DNA of 21,455 nt from Alphaproteobacteria bacterium. Lineage in GTDB: Bacteria; Pseudomonadota; Alphaproteobacteria; Rhodobacterales; Rhodobacteraceae. The translations under genes and the position numbers were made by a program. Position 1 is the first letter of the stretch, and every line of letters starts with the position of its first letter. The stretch spans positions 1-21,455 of the forward strand of contig JAADIC010000298.1 of assembly GCA_013151535.1 (NCBI GenBank). Reading direction: 5' to 3'. The notes under the pieces were generated by a model that had not been told where the DNA came from, searched no databases, and worked only from the letters and a program-made list of their open reading frames with translations. Shown in pieces: positions 7,750-14,476 of the stretch.

Positions 7750-8252
7750 GCGCCTGCCCTTTTCAATGCCGCTTCAAGACGCCCGGCAAAGCGGGCGTGA
7801 TGGGCGTGGCACAGCGCAATCGCCAAAGCGTCCGCCGCGTCCGGCCCTGCCAATTTTGCCGCCGGTAGCTGGGTTTTCACCATATGCGCCACCTGTTCCT
7901 TTTGCGCGTGCCCGACCCCGACCACGACCTTTTTGACCGTGTTGGGCGCATATTCGGCAACCGTCAAACCAGCCTGCGCCGGAACCAGCAGCGCAATCGC
8001 GCGGGCCTGCCCCAGTTTCAGGGTCGCGGCCCCGTTGGAGTTGACAAACGTCTGCTCCACCGCTGCTGCCTCGGGCACAAATTCGATAAACACCGCGCTT
8101 AATTGTTGATGCAGGCTGAGCAGACGGCTGGCCAGATCGCCGGATTTACTGGTGCAGGTGCCGTTGGCCACATGGCTAAGGCGGCCGCCATCCACATCAA
8201 TAATCCCCCAGCCCATATTCCGAAGCCCCGGGTCAATCCCAATGACACGCAT
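7746..8252 (-). CDS. ruvC: Holliday junction resolvase RuvC
   Basis: The 168-residue product is the endonuclease that cuts Holliday junctions. All four catalytic acids are present at the classical positions: Asp7 (IGIDPGLRNMGWG), Glu66 (AVEQTFVN), and Asp138 and Asp141 (GPDAADALAIALCH). The length is typical. AGGGGC lies 3-8 bases upstream of the ATG as ribosome-binding site. It is the first gene of the minus-strand run. A candidate promoter is TTGTTT at 8300-8295 and TAAAAA at 8276-8271 (18-base spacing), a weak match. Confidence 0.98.
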   Translation of the reverse strand: MRVIGIDPGLRNMGWGIIDVDGGRLSHVANGTCTSKSGDLASRLLSLHQQLSAVFIEFVPEAAAVEQTFVNSNGAATLKLGQARAIALLVPAQAGLTVAEYAPNTVKKVVVGVGHAQKEQVAHMVKTQLPAAKLAGPDAADALAIALCHAHHARFAGRLEAALKRAGA

Positions 8253-8579
8253 ATTGCCCCTGCTCTATTATTTTTATTGCCCTCGACTAGCACGAAACAA
8301 GAACATTGGCCAGCATTCTGTTTGCTTTGGGCCGGTTTTTGGCAAATCCGCCGCCACGCCAAAAATAATTTCATAAACACTTCGAATAAAACCCGCCGGA
8401 AATGTCGGTTTCGGTCACTTTTCAACCCGCTTTTGTCGCTTTCAAATCAAACCTTTACCCTATGCAAAAACTGCATTTCAGCCATGCAAAAATGCCAATT
8501 GTTAAACGCCGAATCGCAGCCTATGTGCGGATTACGAAACCGGCGTATACCGGCCAAACTCAACATGAAGGATTGCAAA
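8253..8579. other. Divergent intergenic region between ruvC and the DUF1127 gene
   Basis: These 327 bases are AT-richer than their surroundings and hold no convincing gene. Leftward they should carry the ruvC promoter and rightward the DUF1127 promoter. Notable items are two ATGCAAAAA copies, at 8462-8470 and 8484-8492, whose starts are 22 bases apart. ATGCA-AAAAC-TGCAT forms a small inverted repeat at 8462-8476. A possible heat-shock-type promoter is CTTTCA (8439-8444), 13 bases, CCCTATGC (8458-8465). Confidence 0.6.
8439..8465 (+). promoter_or_regulatory. Candidate RpoH-like promoter for the DUF1127 gene (weak)
   Basis: CTTTCA, 13 bases, then CCCTATGC resembles the sigma-32 pattern (CTTGAA, 11-16 bases, CCCCATNT) at 4 of 6 and 5 of 7 fixed positions. 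It is listed because some Rhodobacter DUF1127 genes are known to be RpoH-controlled. The match is poor and the leader would be about 105 bases. Confidence 0.2.
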
Positions 8580-8801
8580 ATGGCAACTTTTGAAACCACT
8601 CGCCCGGCACCTTTCGGGGCCGAAACCATTCACCGCATTGTGTCTGTTTTTGACGCAGGCGTCACTACGCTGGTTCAATGGAACAACAAGCGCGCAACCC
8701 GCAACGCGCTCAGCAAGCTCAGCACGCGTGAACTGGCCGATATCGGTCTGACCCGCGGCGATGTCGACGCGATGTCTGGGCCGTCCTACCGGCACTTCTA
8801 A
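8580..8801 (+). CDS. DUF1127 domain small protein
   Basis: The product has 73 residues. The C-terminal half carries the DUF1127 (YjiS-like) signature: NKRATRNALSKLSTRELADI followed by GLTRGDVDAM (about residues 36-65). In this family it is a short basic-acidic helix pair often tied to stress response or RNA turnover. The frame stays open far upstream, but ATG 8580 is chosen because AAGGA lies about 9 bases before it and the result has family length. It is monocistronic: an isolated plus-strand gene between divergent ruvC and convergent minus-strand genes, closed by a strong terminator. Its molecular function is not established from sequence. Confidence 0.93.
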   Translation: MATFETTRPAPFGAETIHRIVSVFDAGVTTLVQWNNKRATRNALSKLSTRELADIGLTRGDVDAMSGPSYRHF

Positions 8802-8823
8802 GTCGGTGACGATTTTGAAATGA

Positions 8824-8854
8824 GGGTCGTATCCGCAAGGATACGGCCCTTTTT
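8824..8854 (+). terminator. Rho-independent terminator of the DUF1127 gene
   Basis: An 11-bp stem, GGGTCGTATCC with GGATACGGCCC (one G-T wobble), is capped by a GCAA tetraloop (GNRA type) and followed by TTTTT. It lies 22 bases after the stop codon. Confidence 0.93.
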
Positions 8855-8864
8855 CGTGGCGGTT

Positions 8865-9200
8865 CTAACGCGCGAAAACCGGCGCGGCCAGATCGTACAG
8901 CGTCATGGTAAACGGGTCCGCCTTCATCACATAAAGGCCAATTTTTTCGCCCATGCTGGGATCGTAATACTGGCCCAGCCGCTTGTTATATTCGTATTCA
9001 CCAACTTCAAGCACGATCATCGCCTTCATGCCAAAGATCATCGCCAATACCAGAATGACCGGAAAACGCGGAAAGCGCAGGCCCGAGCCGGTCTTTTTAT
9101 AGACCATGCCCTGCCCCGGTACATAGATCTGTTTACCGGGTTTTTTCTTGCTATATTTCTTCACGCGCTGATTGAACGCGCTGATACTGGAATCGGTCAT
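8865..9200 (-). CDS. Small membrane protein of unknown function
   Basis: I do not recognise this 111-residue product. Residues 1-40 are basic and soluble (RVKKYSKKKPGKQIYVPGQG). Residues about 46-66 are one membrane helix (FPVILVLAMIFGMKAMIVLEV). Residues 67-111 are a short tail with several tyrosines (EYEYNKRLGQYYDP). By the positive-inside rule the N-terminus is cytoplasmic and the tail periplasmic. A very strong ribosome-binding site (GGGGAGGG) precedes the ATG, which supports real translation. It is downstream of prmA on the same strand, 64 bases away, and ends just past the convergent terminator. Confidence 0.75.
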   Translation of the reverse strand: MTDSSISAFNQRVKKYSKKKPGKQIYVPGQGMVYKKTGSGLRFPRFPVILVLAMIFGMKAMIVLEVGEYEYNKRLGQYYDPSMGEKIGLYVMKADPFTMTLYDLAAPVFAR

Positions 9201-9264
9201 TGGCCCTCCCCTGAGCCGGAACGGTTTTCGTCAAATTGTATGTAAACGCCAAAAATGGCAGCAA

Positions 9265-10074
9265 TCAGCCGGTTTTTTGCAAAGAAAGTGTCGACCACTC
9301 GCCCAACTGATCGAGCTTGGTCAGGCTGAAGCCACTCGTGCTATAGGCCGCAATAACCGCGTCGGCCTGCTCGTTCAGGATGCCCGACAGGATCACATGG
9401 CCCTGATCCGCCACATGGCGGCCCATATCCGGCGCAAGCGCAATCAGCGGCGCTTTCAGGATGTTGGCGAACACCAGATCAAATGGTGCCGCCGTCACAA
9501 GGCGCGTATGCTCAAACCCCGGGCAGGTCATGCAATCAACCTTGCCCGCAAGCCCGTTCAAGCCCAGATTTGCGACCGAGGTTTCAATCGCGATCTCGTC
9601 AATATCGCTGGCATGGATCGTCGCATCGGGCCAGATCTTCGCCGCTGCCATGGCCAGAACCGCCGTGCCACAGCCAATATCGGCGATGTTTTGCCCGACA
9701 AAGCCGCCTCTGGCCAGCCGGTCCAGCGCAATCAGGCAACCTTGCGTCGTACCATGGTGCCCGGTGCCAAAGGCCAGGGCCGCGTCAATCGCCAGCGCCA
9801 CAACACCATCAGGCACCTTGTCCGCATCGTGACTGCCATAAAGGAAAAACCGCCCCGCCGTGATCGGCGACAGTTCGTGTTGCACATGCGCCACCCAATC
9901 GGTTTCCGGCAATTCAGACACCGCGAAGGAGTGTGCCTTGAACATGGTGGCCAGCAGGGCCAGACCGGCCTGATCCGGTGGCGCGATGAAATAGCCGCTG
10001 ACCTCCCAAAGGCCGGAGCCATCCTCGAACGACAGCACAACCACACCGGTGGGTGCAGGGTTTAGCCGCTCCAT
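9265..10074 (-). CDS. prmA: Ribosomal protein L11 methyltransferase PrmA, apparently N-terminally frameshifted
   Basis: The intact frame gives 269 residues of a SAM-dependent methyltransferase that methylates ribosomal protein L11. Visible motifs are GTGHHGTT (about residues 103-110), motif I IADIGCGTAVLAMAAAK (about 129-145), ASDIDEIAIETSVANLGLNG, and the acceptor-side FANILKAPL. The start at 10074 is the first possible start in this frame, because an in-frame TAA lies upstream and no other start codon follows it. The family is usually about 290 residues. The missing piece is found one frame away at 10141-10100, so the ancestral start was probably 10141. The catalytic core is complete. The protein is either functional from ATG 10074, rescued by frameshifting or reinitiation, or a recent pseudogene, or the shift is a sequencing error. 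Confidence 0.88.
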   Translation of the reverse strand: MERLNPAPTGVVVLSFEDGSGLWEVSGYFIAPPDQAGLALLATMFKAHSFAVSELPETDWVAHVQHELSPITAGRFFLYGSHDADKVPDGVVALAIDAALAFGTGHHGTTQGCLIALDRLARGGFVGQNIADIGCGTAVLAMAAAKIWPDATIHASDIDEIAIETSVANLGLNGLAGKVDCMTCPGFEHTRLVTAAPFDLVFANILKAPLIALAPDMGRHVADQGHVILSGILNEQADAVIAAYSTSGFSLTKLDQLGEWSTLSLQKTG

Positions 10075-10096
10075 CGCTTCGCCAAGCGCCTCGGCG

Positions 10097-10141
10097 TCAG
10101 TTTGGTTCCGGCAAGGTGGTTAACGCGGTATATGTTGGCAT
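10097..10141 (-). pseudogene. prmA: Displaced original N-terminus of prmA (14 codons, then TGA)
   Basis: From ATG 10141 the frame reads MPTYTALTTLPEPN and then stops at TGA 10099-10097. GAGGG precedes the ATG at a good distance. Dropping one A from the CCAAACTGACG run restores a continuous reading into AEALGEAMERLNPAPTG and a protein of about 291 residues, the family length. The two ATGs are 67 bases apart, one base out of frame. Confidence 0.75.
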
Positions 10142-10194
10142 GTCAGCCCTCGTTTCCAATTATTGGCATTTTGATCCAGCCCAAGCTGTCAGGC

Positions 10195-10345
10195 GATAAG
10201 GGCCGCGCCCGATCCTGGGTGGGCGTCGCCACATTGATGGCTTGCTGATACGTTGCAACCCGATGCAATCTCAATTGTTTACGAAACGCTGCAAAAGCGC
10301 CCTCCCGGGGGGAGGATCGGGCGCGGCCCGGCCTTGCGGCCGTGC
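10195..10345. repeat. Palindromic dispersed repeat, copy 2
   Basis: The outer arms are 10201-10225 and 10298-10328. GGCCGCGCCCGATCC pairs with GGATCGGGCGCGGCC, and GGGTGGGCG pairs with CGCCCTCCC with one mismatch. A 6-base G insertion lies at 10307-10312 in the right arm. A small hairpin, CGGCC-TTGC-GGCCG, follows at 10329-10342. Compared with copy 1, differences in both stems are paired changes that keep base pairing. It lies in the same orientation as copy 1, also between two minus-strand genes. Confidence 0.85.
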
Positions 10346-10389
10346 GGGATACTTTTGATAGGGCGACTTTCTCAATTCCGATGGCAATG

Positions 10390-10408
10390 AAAAACGACGC
10401 AAACGTCG
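10390..10408 (-). terminator. Rho-independent terminator after msrA
   Basis: On the minus strand, CGACG-TTTG-CGTCG is followed directly by TTTTT. The stem is short (5 bp) but all Watson-Crick and GC-rich. It begins 11 bases after the msrA stop and would end the MFS-MATE-msrA transcript. Confidence 0.75.
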
Positions 10409-10419
10409 GGTTCATCTAT

Positions 10420-11055
10420 TCACACCTCGTTTCCACTTGGGCAGGTGATCCCCGTGCCGCCGATATTGCAATAACCGCCGGGGTTCTTGGCCAGATATTG
10501 CTGGTGGTATTCTTCAGCCATATAATAGGCCCCGCGCGGTGCAATTTCGGTTGTCACCCCGCCCCGCCCCGCCGCCAAGAGCGCGGCACTATAAGTGTCA
10601 CGCGTGGTTTTAACCGCCGCCAAAAGCCCCTCATCCACATAAATCGCCGAGCGGTATTGCGAACCGCGATCATTGCCCTGGCGCATGCCCTGGGTCGGGT
10701 CATGGCTTTCCCAGAACACTTTGAGCAGCGCCTCAAACGTGATTTGAGCCGGATCAAACACCACCTCAACCACTTCGGCGTGGCCGGTCATGCCGGTGCA
10801 GGTTTCCTCGTAGGTCGGGTTGGGGGTGAGGCCGCCGCCGTAGCCCACGGACGTCACCCAGACCCCGTCAAGCTGCCACAAAAGCTGCTCCGCGCCCCAG
10901 AAACAACCCATGCCCAGCAAAACGGACTGCACGCCATCGGGACGATTGCCTTGCAAAGGTCGACCATTGACGAAATGGGTGTCCGCCGTTGCAATTGGTG
11001 TGGCGCGGCCCGCAAATGCGGCCTTGGCATCGGGTAAATCGGCAGGTTGACTCAT
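10420..11055 (-). CDS. msrA: Peptide methionine (S)-S-oxide reductase MsrA
   Basis: The 211-residue product repairs oxidised methionine in proteins. The catalytic motif GMGCFWGAE places Cys51 as the nucleophile. Cys196 (GGYCNIGG) and Cys205 (ITCPSG) match the two recycling cysteines of the E. coli-type enzyme (Cys198 and Cys206). The GYGGG, EVVEVVFDP and QYRSAIY family blocks are all present. Length and layout are those of the long, three-cysteine class. The ATG overlaps the MATE gene stop as ATGA, so both are co-translated, and a terminator follows. Confidence 0.97.
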   Translation of the reverse strand: MSQPADLPDAKAAFAGRATPIATADTHFVNGRPLQGNRPDGVQSVLLGMGCFWGAEQLLWQLDGVWVTSVGYGGGLTPNPTYEETCTGMTGHAEVVEVVFDPAQITFEALLKVFWESHDPTQGMRQGNDRGSQYRSAIYVDEGLLAAVKTTRDTYSAALLAAGRGGVTTEIAPRGAYYMAEEYHQQYLAKNPGGYCNIGGTGITCPSGNEV

Positions 11056-12422
11056 CCGTTATCTCCTTTGGCGGATAGATAGGCAGCCTGCCCCGCCCTG
11101 TCCAGTCGCGCCACATAGAACCAGCCGGTCAACGCGGCGGCTGTTCCAACGATCACACCCGACAGAGCCGCCCCGTAAATCGCACCACTGGCAGCAAACC
11201 ATGTGCTGAACAGCACCGCCAGGGGCCACAGGATCACCCCGTCGCGCAGCCAGTTGAACAGGGTCGACCACAAAGGCTTGCCCAAAGAGTTAAAGGCCGA
11301 ATTGGCCACGAACAACGCCCCGGTGAAAATCCAGCCCCCGGCTGCCAGCAAGGTGAAGGCACGCACAATCTCGGACGCCTCGACCCCCAACCCAAAAACC
11401 CGGATGACGAATCCGGTGGCCAGCGCCAGCATGACCCATGCGATCAGCGTATAGATCGCACAAAACACCAACGCGTCGCGATAGGTGCGCTTGACCCGAT
11501 CAAACCGCCCAGCCCCATAATTCTGCCCGAAAATGCCGCCAATGGCACCCGATAGCGCAAACAAGCCACCAAAAGTCAGCACCGTCAGGCGCGATACCAC
11601 CGCCCAACCAGCCACCGCACTGTCGCCATATCCGGCAATGACCGAGGTGGCGATATAATTGCCGAAAGGTGTGGAAAGCTGGGTCAGGATCGCAGGCCCG
11701 GCCACCCACGCAAACGGCACAAAAAGCCGCTTGAAATCGGGCAGATCAATGCGCCCGGCCAGATCATGCACCTTCACGACATAATAAACCGACAGGCTGG
11801 CCGACATCAGCCGGGCGATCACAATCGCAATGGCCGCCCCGTCCAGCCCAAGGCCAAGGCCGAAAATCAGCACCGGATCAATCACCATCGACACCGCACC
11901 TGATGTGAGCGTGATCGACATCGCGCGCCACGCATCGCCCTCGGCGCGAAGAACGGCAGAGCCAACCATGCCCACCGCCATGAACGGCAAGGACGGCATC
12001 GAGATCATAAGATAGCGTGCCGCCAGCGCCGCCGTCTCGCCCTTGGCCCCGGCCAAAGCCAGCAGATCATGGCGAAAATAAAGCGTCGTGCCCGCCACCA
12101 GCGCCTGCAAGATGAAGGCCGAAATGGCGCAAACCGTGGTTTGACGGCGCGCATCCTCGCGCGCGCCCTGCCCGATCAGGCGCGACACCACCGCAATCAC
12201 AGCCGCCATCATGCCCATGCCGAACGATACCGAAAAGAACTGGATCATCCACGAAAAGCCCAGCGCCGCCATCAGCCGCTCGACCCCCAGCAGCGACACC
12301 CAGAACAGGTTCGCCGCATCGATCAGGAACATGAAGGTCACGCCGGCAGCGCCGGTCAGGGTCATGCGCACCACATGGCCCATGGTGGAGCCTTGCGTGA
12401 ACCGGCCAGAACCTTCAGCCAT
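11052..12422 (-). CDS. MATE family multidrug efflux transporter
   Basis: The 456-residue polytopic membrane protein has about 12 hydrophobic helices in two similar halves. The N-terminus (GSTMGHVVRMTLTGAAGVTF), the VSRLIGQGAREDARRQ segment after helix 2 and the matching FGQNYGAGRFDRVKRTY segment in the second half are typical MATE (NorM/DinF) features. Such proteins export cationic drugs or metabolites in exchange for Na+ or H+. The substrate cannot be read from sequence. It starts 3 bases after the MFS gene stop and overlaps msrA, so it is the middle gene of a three-gene operon. Confidence 0.93.
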   Translation of the reverse strand: MAEGSGRFTQGSTMGHVVRMTLTGAAGVTFMFLIDAANLFWVSLLGVERLMAALGFSWMIQFFSVSFGMGMMAAVIAVVSRLIGQGAREDARRQTTVCAISAFILQALVAGTTLYFRHDLLALAGAKGETAALAARYLMISMPSLPFMAVGMVGSAVLRAEGDAWRAMSITLTSGAVSMVIDPVLIFGLGLGLDGAAIAIVIARLMSASLSVYYVVKVHDLAGRIDLPDFKRLFVPFAWVAGPAILTQLSTPFGNYIATSVIAGYGDSAVAGWAVVSRLTVLTFGGLFALSGAIGGIFGQNYGAGRFDRVKRTYRDALVFCAIYTLIAWVMLALATGFVIRVFGLGVEASEIVRAFTLLAAGGWIFTGALFVANSAFNSLGKPLWSTLFNWLRDGVILWPLAVLFSTWFAASGAIYGAALSGVIVGTAAALTGWFYVARLDRAGQAAYLSAKGDNG

Positions 12423-12425
12423 CCA

Positions 12426-13673
12426 TCACTCCGCCGCCACGTTGGCGCGGTGCGCAAAAATAGTCTCGTTACCTTTGGCCGGATGGCGCGGGATCATCAG
12501 GACCAGCAACAGCGACGCCAGTGCCATGCCCGACGCCAGCCCGAATACCATGCCGGGCGAAGTGATCCACAGATAGCCCAGCAAGGCGGGCAAAAACACC
12601 GCCGCGATATGGTTAATGGTAAAGGCAACCGCCGCTGTCGGGGCAATGTCAGCGTCATCGGCGATCTTCTGAAAATAGGTTTTCTGTGCGAATGCCAGCG
12701 CGAAAAACATATGATCTATCACATAAAGCGTCGCCGCCAGCGCCGCCCCCCAGCCGAAATAATAGATGCCACCGTAAGCCAGAAACACGAAAATCAGGCC
12801 GGTATATTCAAACGCCAGCGCATTGCGTTCGCCAAACAGGGTCACGGCCCGGCCCATGATCGGCGCGAAGATGATGTTGGCCACATAGTTAATCATGAAC
12901 AGGGCGGTCAGCATGTAGACCTCAAAGCCGAACCGCTCGACCATCATGAAGGCCGCGAAAACCACGAAAATCTGGCGGCGCGCGCCTGCCATGAACTGCA
13001 TCAGGTAATAGAGCCAATAGCGGCGGCGAAACACCATGCGCCGGATTTGTGGCGTCGCACTTTCAAACTGCGGATAGGCGAAATAGCAGTAGCTCGCCAG
13101 CAACACAGTCGCCCCGCCACCCAGCATATAGGCCGTCTGATAGGTCAGCCCCCAGTATTTCCAACCGAGCAGAATAAGGCCATAGGCCAGCAGCGAAACC
13201 GCCGACCCCACGGCCACGATCCAGCCTAGAACCTGCGGGGCCTTGTCGCGATCAATCCACTGCAATTGCAGCGACTGGTTGACGGTTTCGTAATAGTGAA
13301 AGCCGATGGAGCTAATCATGGTGGTGACCAAAAGCCCCTCGAAACTCGGAAAATACGAGGTCACGGCCACGGCAAACCCCAGCGTTATCAGGGCGACGAC
13401 ACCCAAAACCTGCTCGCGCATCAACAACAGAACCGCGATCACGCCAACGGCCAGAAAACCCGGAATTTCGCGCACGGTTTGCAGCCAGCCGATATTCACC
13501 CCGTCAAAATCCGCGATCTCGATGACGAAATTGTTCAAAAGCGCGCCCCAGACCGAAAAGGCCAGCGGCATGGCCGCGGCCATCACGAACAGCAACACCA
13601 AAGGCTGACGCCAGCGCGGCAGGGATTTCGCTGCTTCAAGGGTCATGGTTTTGGGTGTGAGACGCGTGTTCAT
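12426..13673 (-). CDS. Major facilitator superfamily (MFS) transporter
   Basis: The 415-residue product has about 10-12 hydrophobic helices and a central basic cytoplasmic loop (QIRRMVFRRRYW, about residues 209-220) separating two halves, the MFS arrangement. Other landmarks are GWLQTVREIPGFLAVG (about 62-77) and GRAVTLFGERNALAFEY in the second half. I cannot name a substrate. GGCGGTGGG lies directly before the ATG, and the gene leads an operon with MATE and msrA. The next gene upstream is divergent, and the shared region holds an octamer repeat array. Confidence 0.85.
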   Translation of the reverse strand: MNTRLTPKTMTLEAAKSLPRWRQPLVLLFVMAAAMPLAFSVWGALLNNFVIEIADFDGVNIGWLQTVREIPGFLAVGVIAVLLLMREQVLGVVALITLGFAVAVTSYFPSFEGLLVTTMISSIGFHYYETVNQSLQLQWIDRDKAPQVLGWIVAVGSAVSLLAYGLILLGWKYWGLTYQTAYMLGGGATVLLASYCYFAYPQFESATPQIRRMVFRRRYWLYYLMQFMAGARRQIFVVFAAFMMVERFGFEVYMLTALFMINYVANIIFAPIMGRAVTLFGERNALAFEYTGLIFVFLAYGGIYYFGWGAALAATLYVIDHMFFALAFAQKTYFQKIADDADIAPTAAVAFTINHIAAVFLPALLGYLWITSPGMVFGLASGMALASLLLVLMIPRHPAKGNETIFAHRANVAAE

Positions 13674-13819
13674 CCCACCGCCTTAGACCTTTCGCGCGAC
13701 CTGTACCATAGGGGATTTTATGGCCAAAGCCTTGCAGGACCGCCTCGCCTTGGCGTGATATTTTGGCTCGACCAGCGCTGTCTTTTGGCGCGTTTAATAC
13801 TATGGTTTTCCGCCACTGC

Positions 13820-13925
13820 GCTAGCGGGCTAGCGGGCTAGCGGGCTAGCGGGCTAGCGGGCTAGCGGGCTAGCGGGCTAGCGCAAGAAATTCATAAATCC
13901 GGCTAGCGGGCTAGCGGGCTAGCGA
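13820..13925. repeat. Tandem octamer array (GCTAGCGG)n
   Basis: Eight units at 13820-13883 (the last ends GCGC) are followed, after a 17-base spacer, by three more at 13902-13925. Each unit contains the palindrome GCTAGC, giving 11 CTAG tetramers in 106 bases. The units are almost identical, as in a recently expanded or variable-number repeat. Confidence 0.97.
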
Positions 13926-13941
13926 AGAAATTCATAAATCC
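13884..13941. repeat. 17-base direct repeat AAGAAATTCATAAATCC, two copies
   Basis: Exact copies at 13884-13900 and 13925-13941 each follow a block of octamers. The array is therefore a composite repeat with a 41-base period between the two AT-rich units. Confidence 0.95.
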
Positions 13942-13969
13942 TTCAACCTGTCAACACTTTCGAAATGTT

Positions 13970-14011
13970 TTGGCGATTAACCTTGCTCTGGAAAGAAATA
14001 ATAATCGCCAA
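13970..14011 (+). promoter_or_regulatory. Perfect 10-bp inverted repeat before the winged-helix gene (operator or RNA stem)
   Basis: TTGGCGATTA (13970-13979) and TAATCGCCAA (14002-14011) are perfect reverse complements separated by 22 bases. The right arm runs into the AAGGGG ribosome-binding site and ends 12 bases before ATG 14024. It could be an autoregulatory operator or an mRNA stem that masks the ribosome-binding site. Confidence 0.6.
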
Positions 14012-14023
14012 GGGGCTCGCAAA

Positions 14024-14455
14024 ATGGTCGATCAAAACGCATATCGCATTGCGCAGATTGGAAATGCACTCGGCCATGCAAGGCGCGTGCGAATCCTGAA
14101 ACTCCTGATCGCAAGTCCAAAATCCGGGCGCAGCTATGGCACCCTGCAAAACCTCATCGGTATCCCGGATGCATCCCTGCGCCACCACCTTCATGTCCTT
14201 GTAACCGCAGGGTTATTAATGCGCGCACGCAAGGGTTCAAGAACCGAAATTCGCCTCAGCCCCGGGCCCGCGCAACAAGAAATAGTGGCACTGTTGGGCT
14301 TATTGTCAAACCCGATCCAAGCGCAACGCCGAAGCGTGCCCGAATATTTGCCTTGGCAAAAACCCGCGCCTGCGCATGCCCGGCAACATCTGTTCGCAGG
14401 CCAACCCGCCGTCAATGTGGGTTTCAAACCGGAAAGCTCGGTTCACCCGCCGTGA
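14024..14455 (+). CDS. Winged-helix transcriptional regulator, ArsR-like
   Basis: The 143-residue product starts MVDQNAYRIAQIGNALGHARRVRILKLL-like (residues 1-28), a typical ArsR-type first helix pair. The recognition region follows (YGTLQNLIGIPDASLRHHLH, about residues 38-57), then the wing (LLMRARKGSRTEIRLSPG). There is no cysteine in the protein, so the metal-sensing motifs of classical ArsR/SmtB are absent, and the signal is unknown. The C-terminal 45 residues are Pro-rich and look unstructured. The frame opens further upstream, but ATG 14024 follows AAGGGG. It is divergent from the MFS-MATE-msrA operon and convergent with argF. Control of that operon is plausible but unproven. Confidence 0.83.
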   Translation: MVDQNAYRIAQIGNALGHARRVRILKLLIASPKSGRSYGTLQNLIGIPDASLRHHLHVLVTAGLLMRARKGSRTEIRLSPGPAQQEIVALLGLLSNPIQAQRRSVPEYLPWQKPAPAHARQHLFAGQPAVNVGFKPESSVHPP

Positions 14456-14476
14456 ATATCGGTACAACTTGCCTCT

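Larger units (their letters stand above)
10142..10419. other. prmA-msrA intergenic gap with palindromic repeat and terminator
   Basis: These 278 bases carry repeat copy 2 and the msrA terminator. A 90-codon open frame on the minus strand covers most of the gap, but it is created by the repeat and has no ribosome-binding site or family resemblance. Confidence 0.7.
13674..14023. other. Divergent intergenic region between the MFS gene and the winged-helix gene
   Basis: These 350 bases hold an octamer array (13820-13925), two copies of a 17-base AT-rich unit, and an inverted repeat next to the regulator start. No clear sigma-70 promoter is visible for either gene. I see no convincing gene in it. 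Confidence 0.7.

Noticed and set aside
10143..10415. 90-codon open frame on the minus strand in the prmA-msrA gap
   Set aside because: It is produced by the palindromic repeat. A similar peptide (PREGA region) appears in the repeat copy at 6893-7040, there is no ribosome-binding site, and it crosses a terminator.
12069..13229. Long open frame (386 codons) on the plus strand opposite the MATE and MFS genes
   Set aside because: It is rich in His, Arg and Gln, has no domain or membrane pattern, and lies antisense to two well-supported transporters. It is a GC-bias shadow.
14225..14234. SMH in place of SMG in the ArgF ornithine loop as a defect
   Set aside because: All other catalytic motifs are intact and the surrounding block looks well ordered, so it is probably a normal subgroup variant. 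The motif itself lies at about 14712-14720 on the minus strand.
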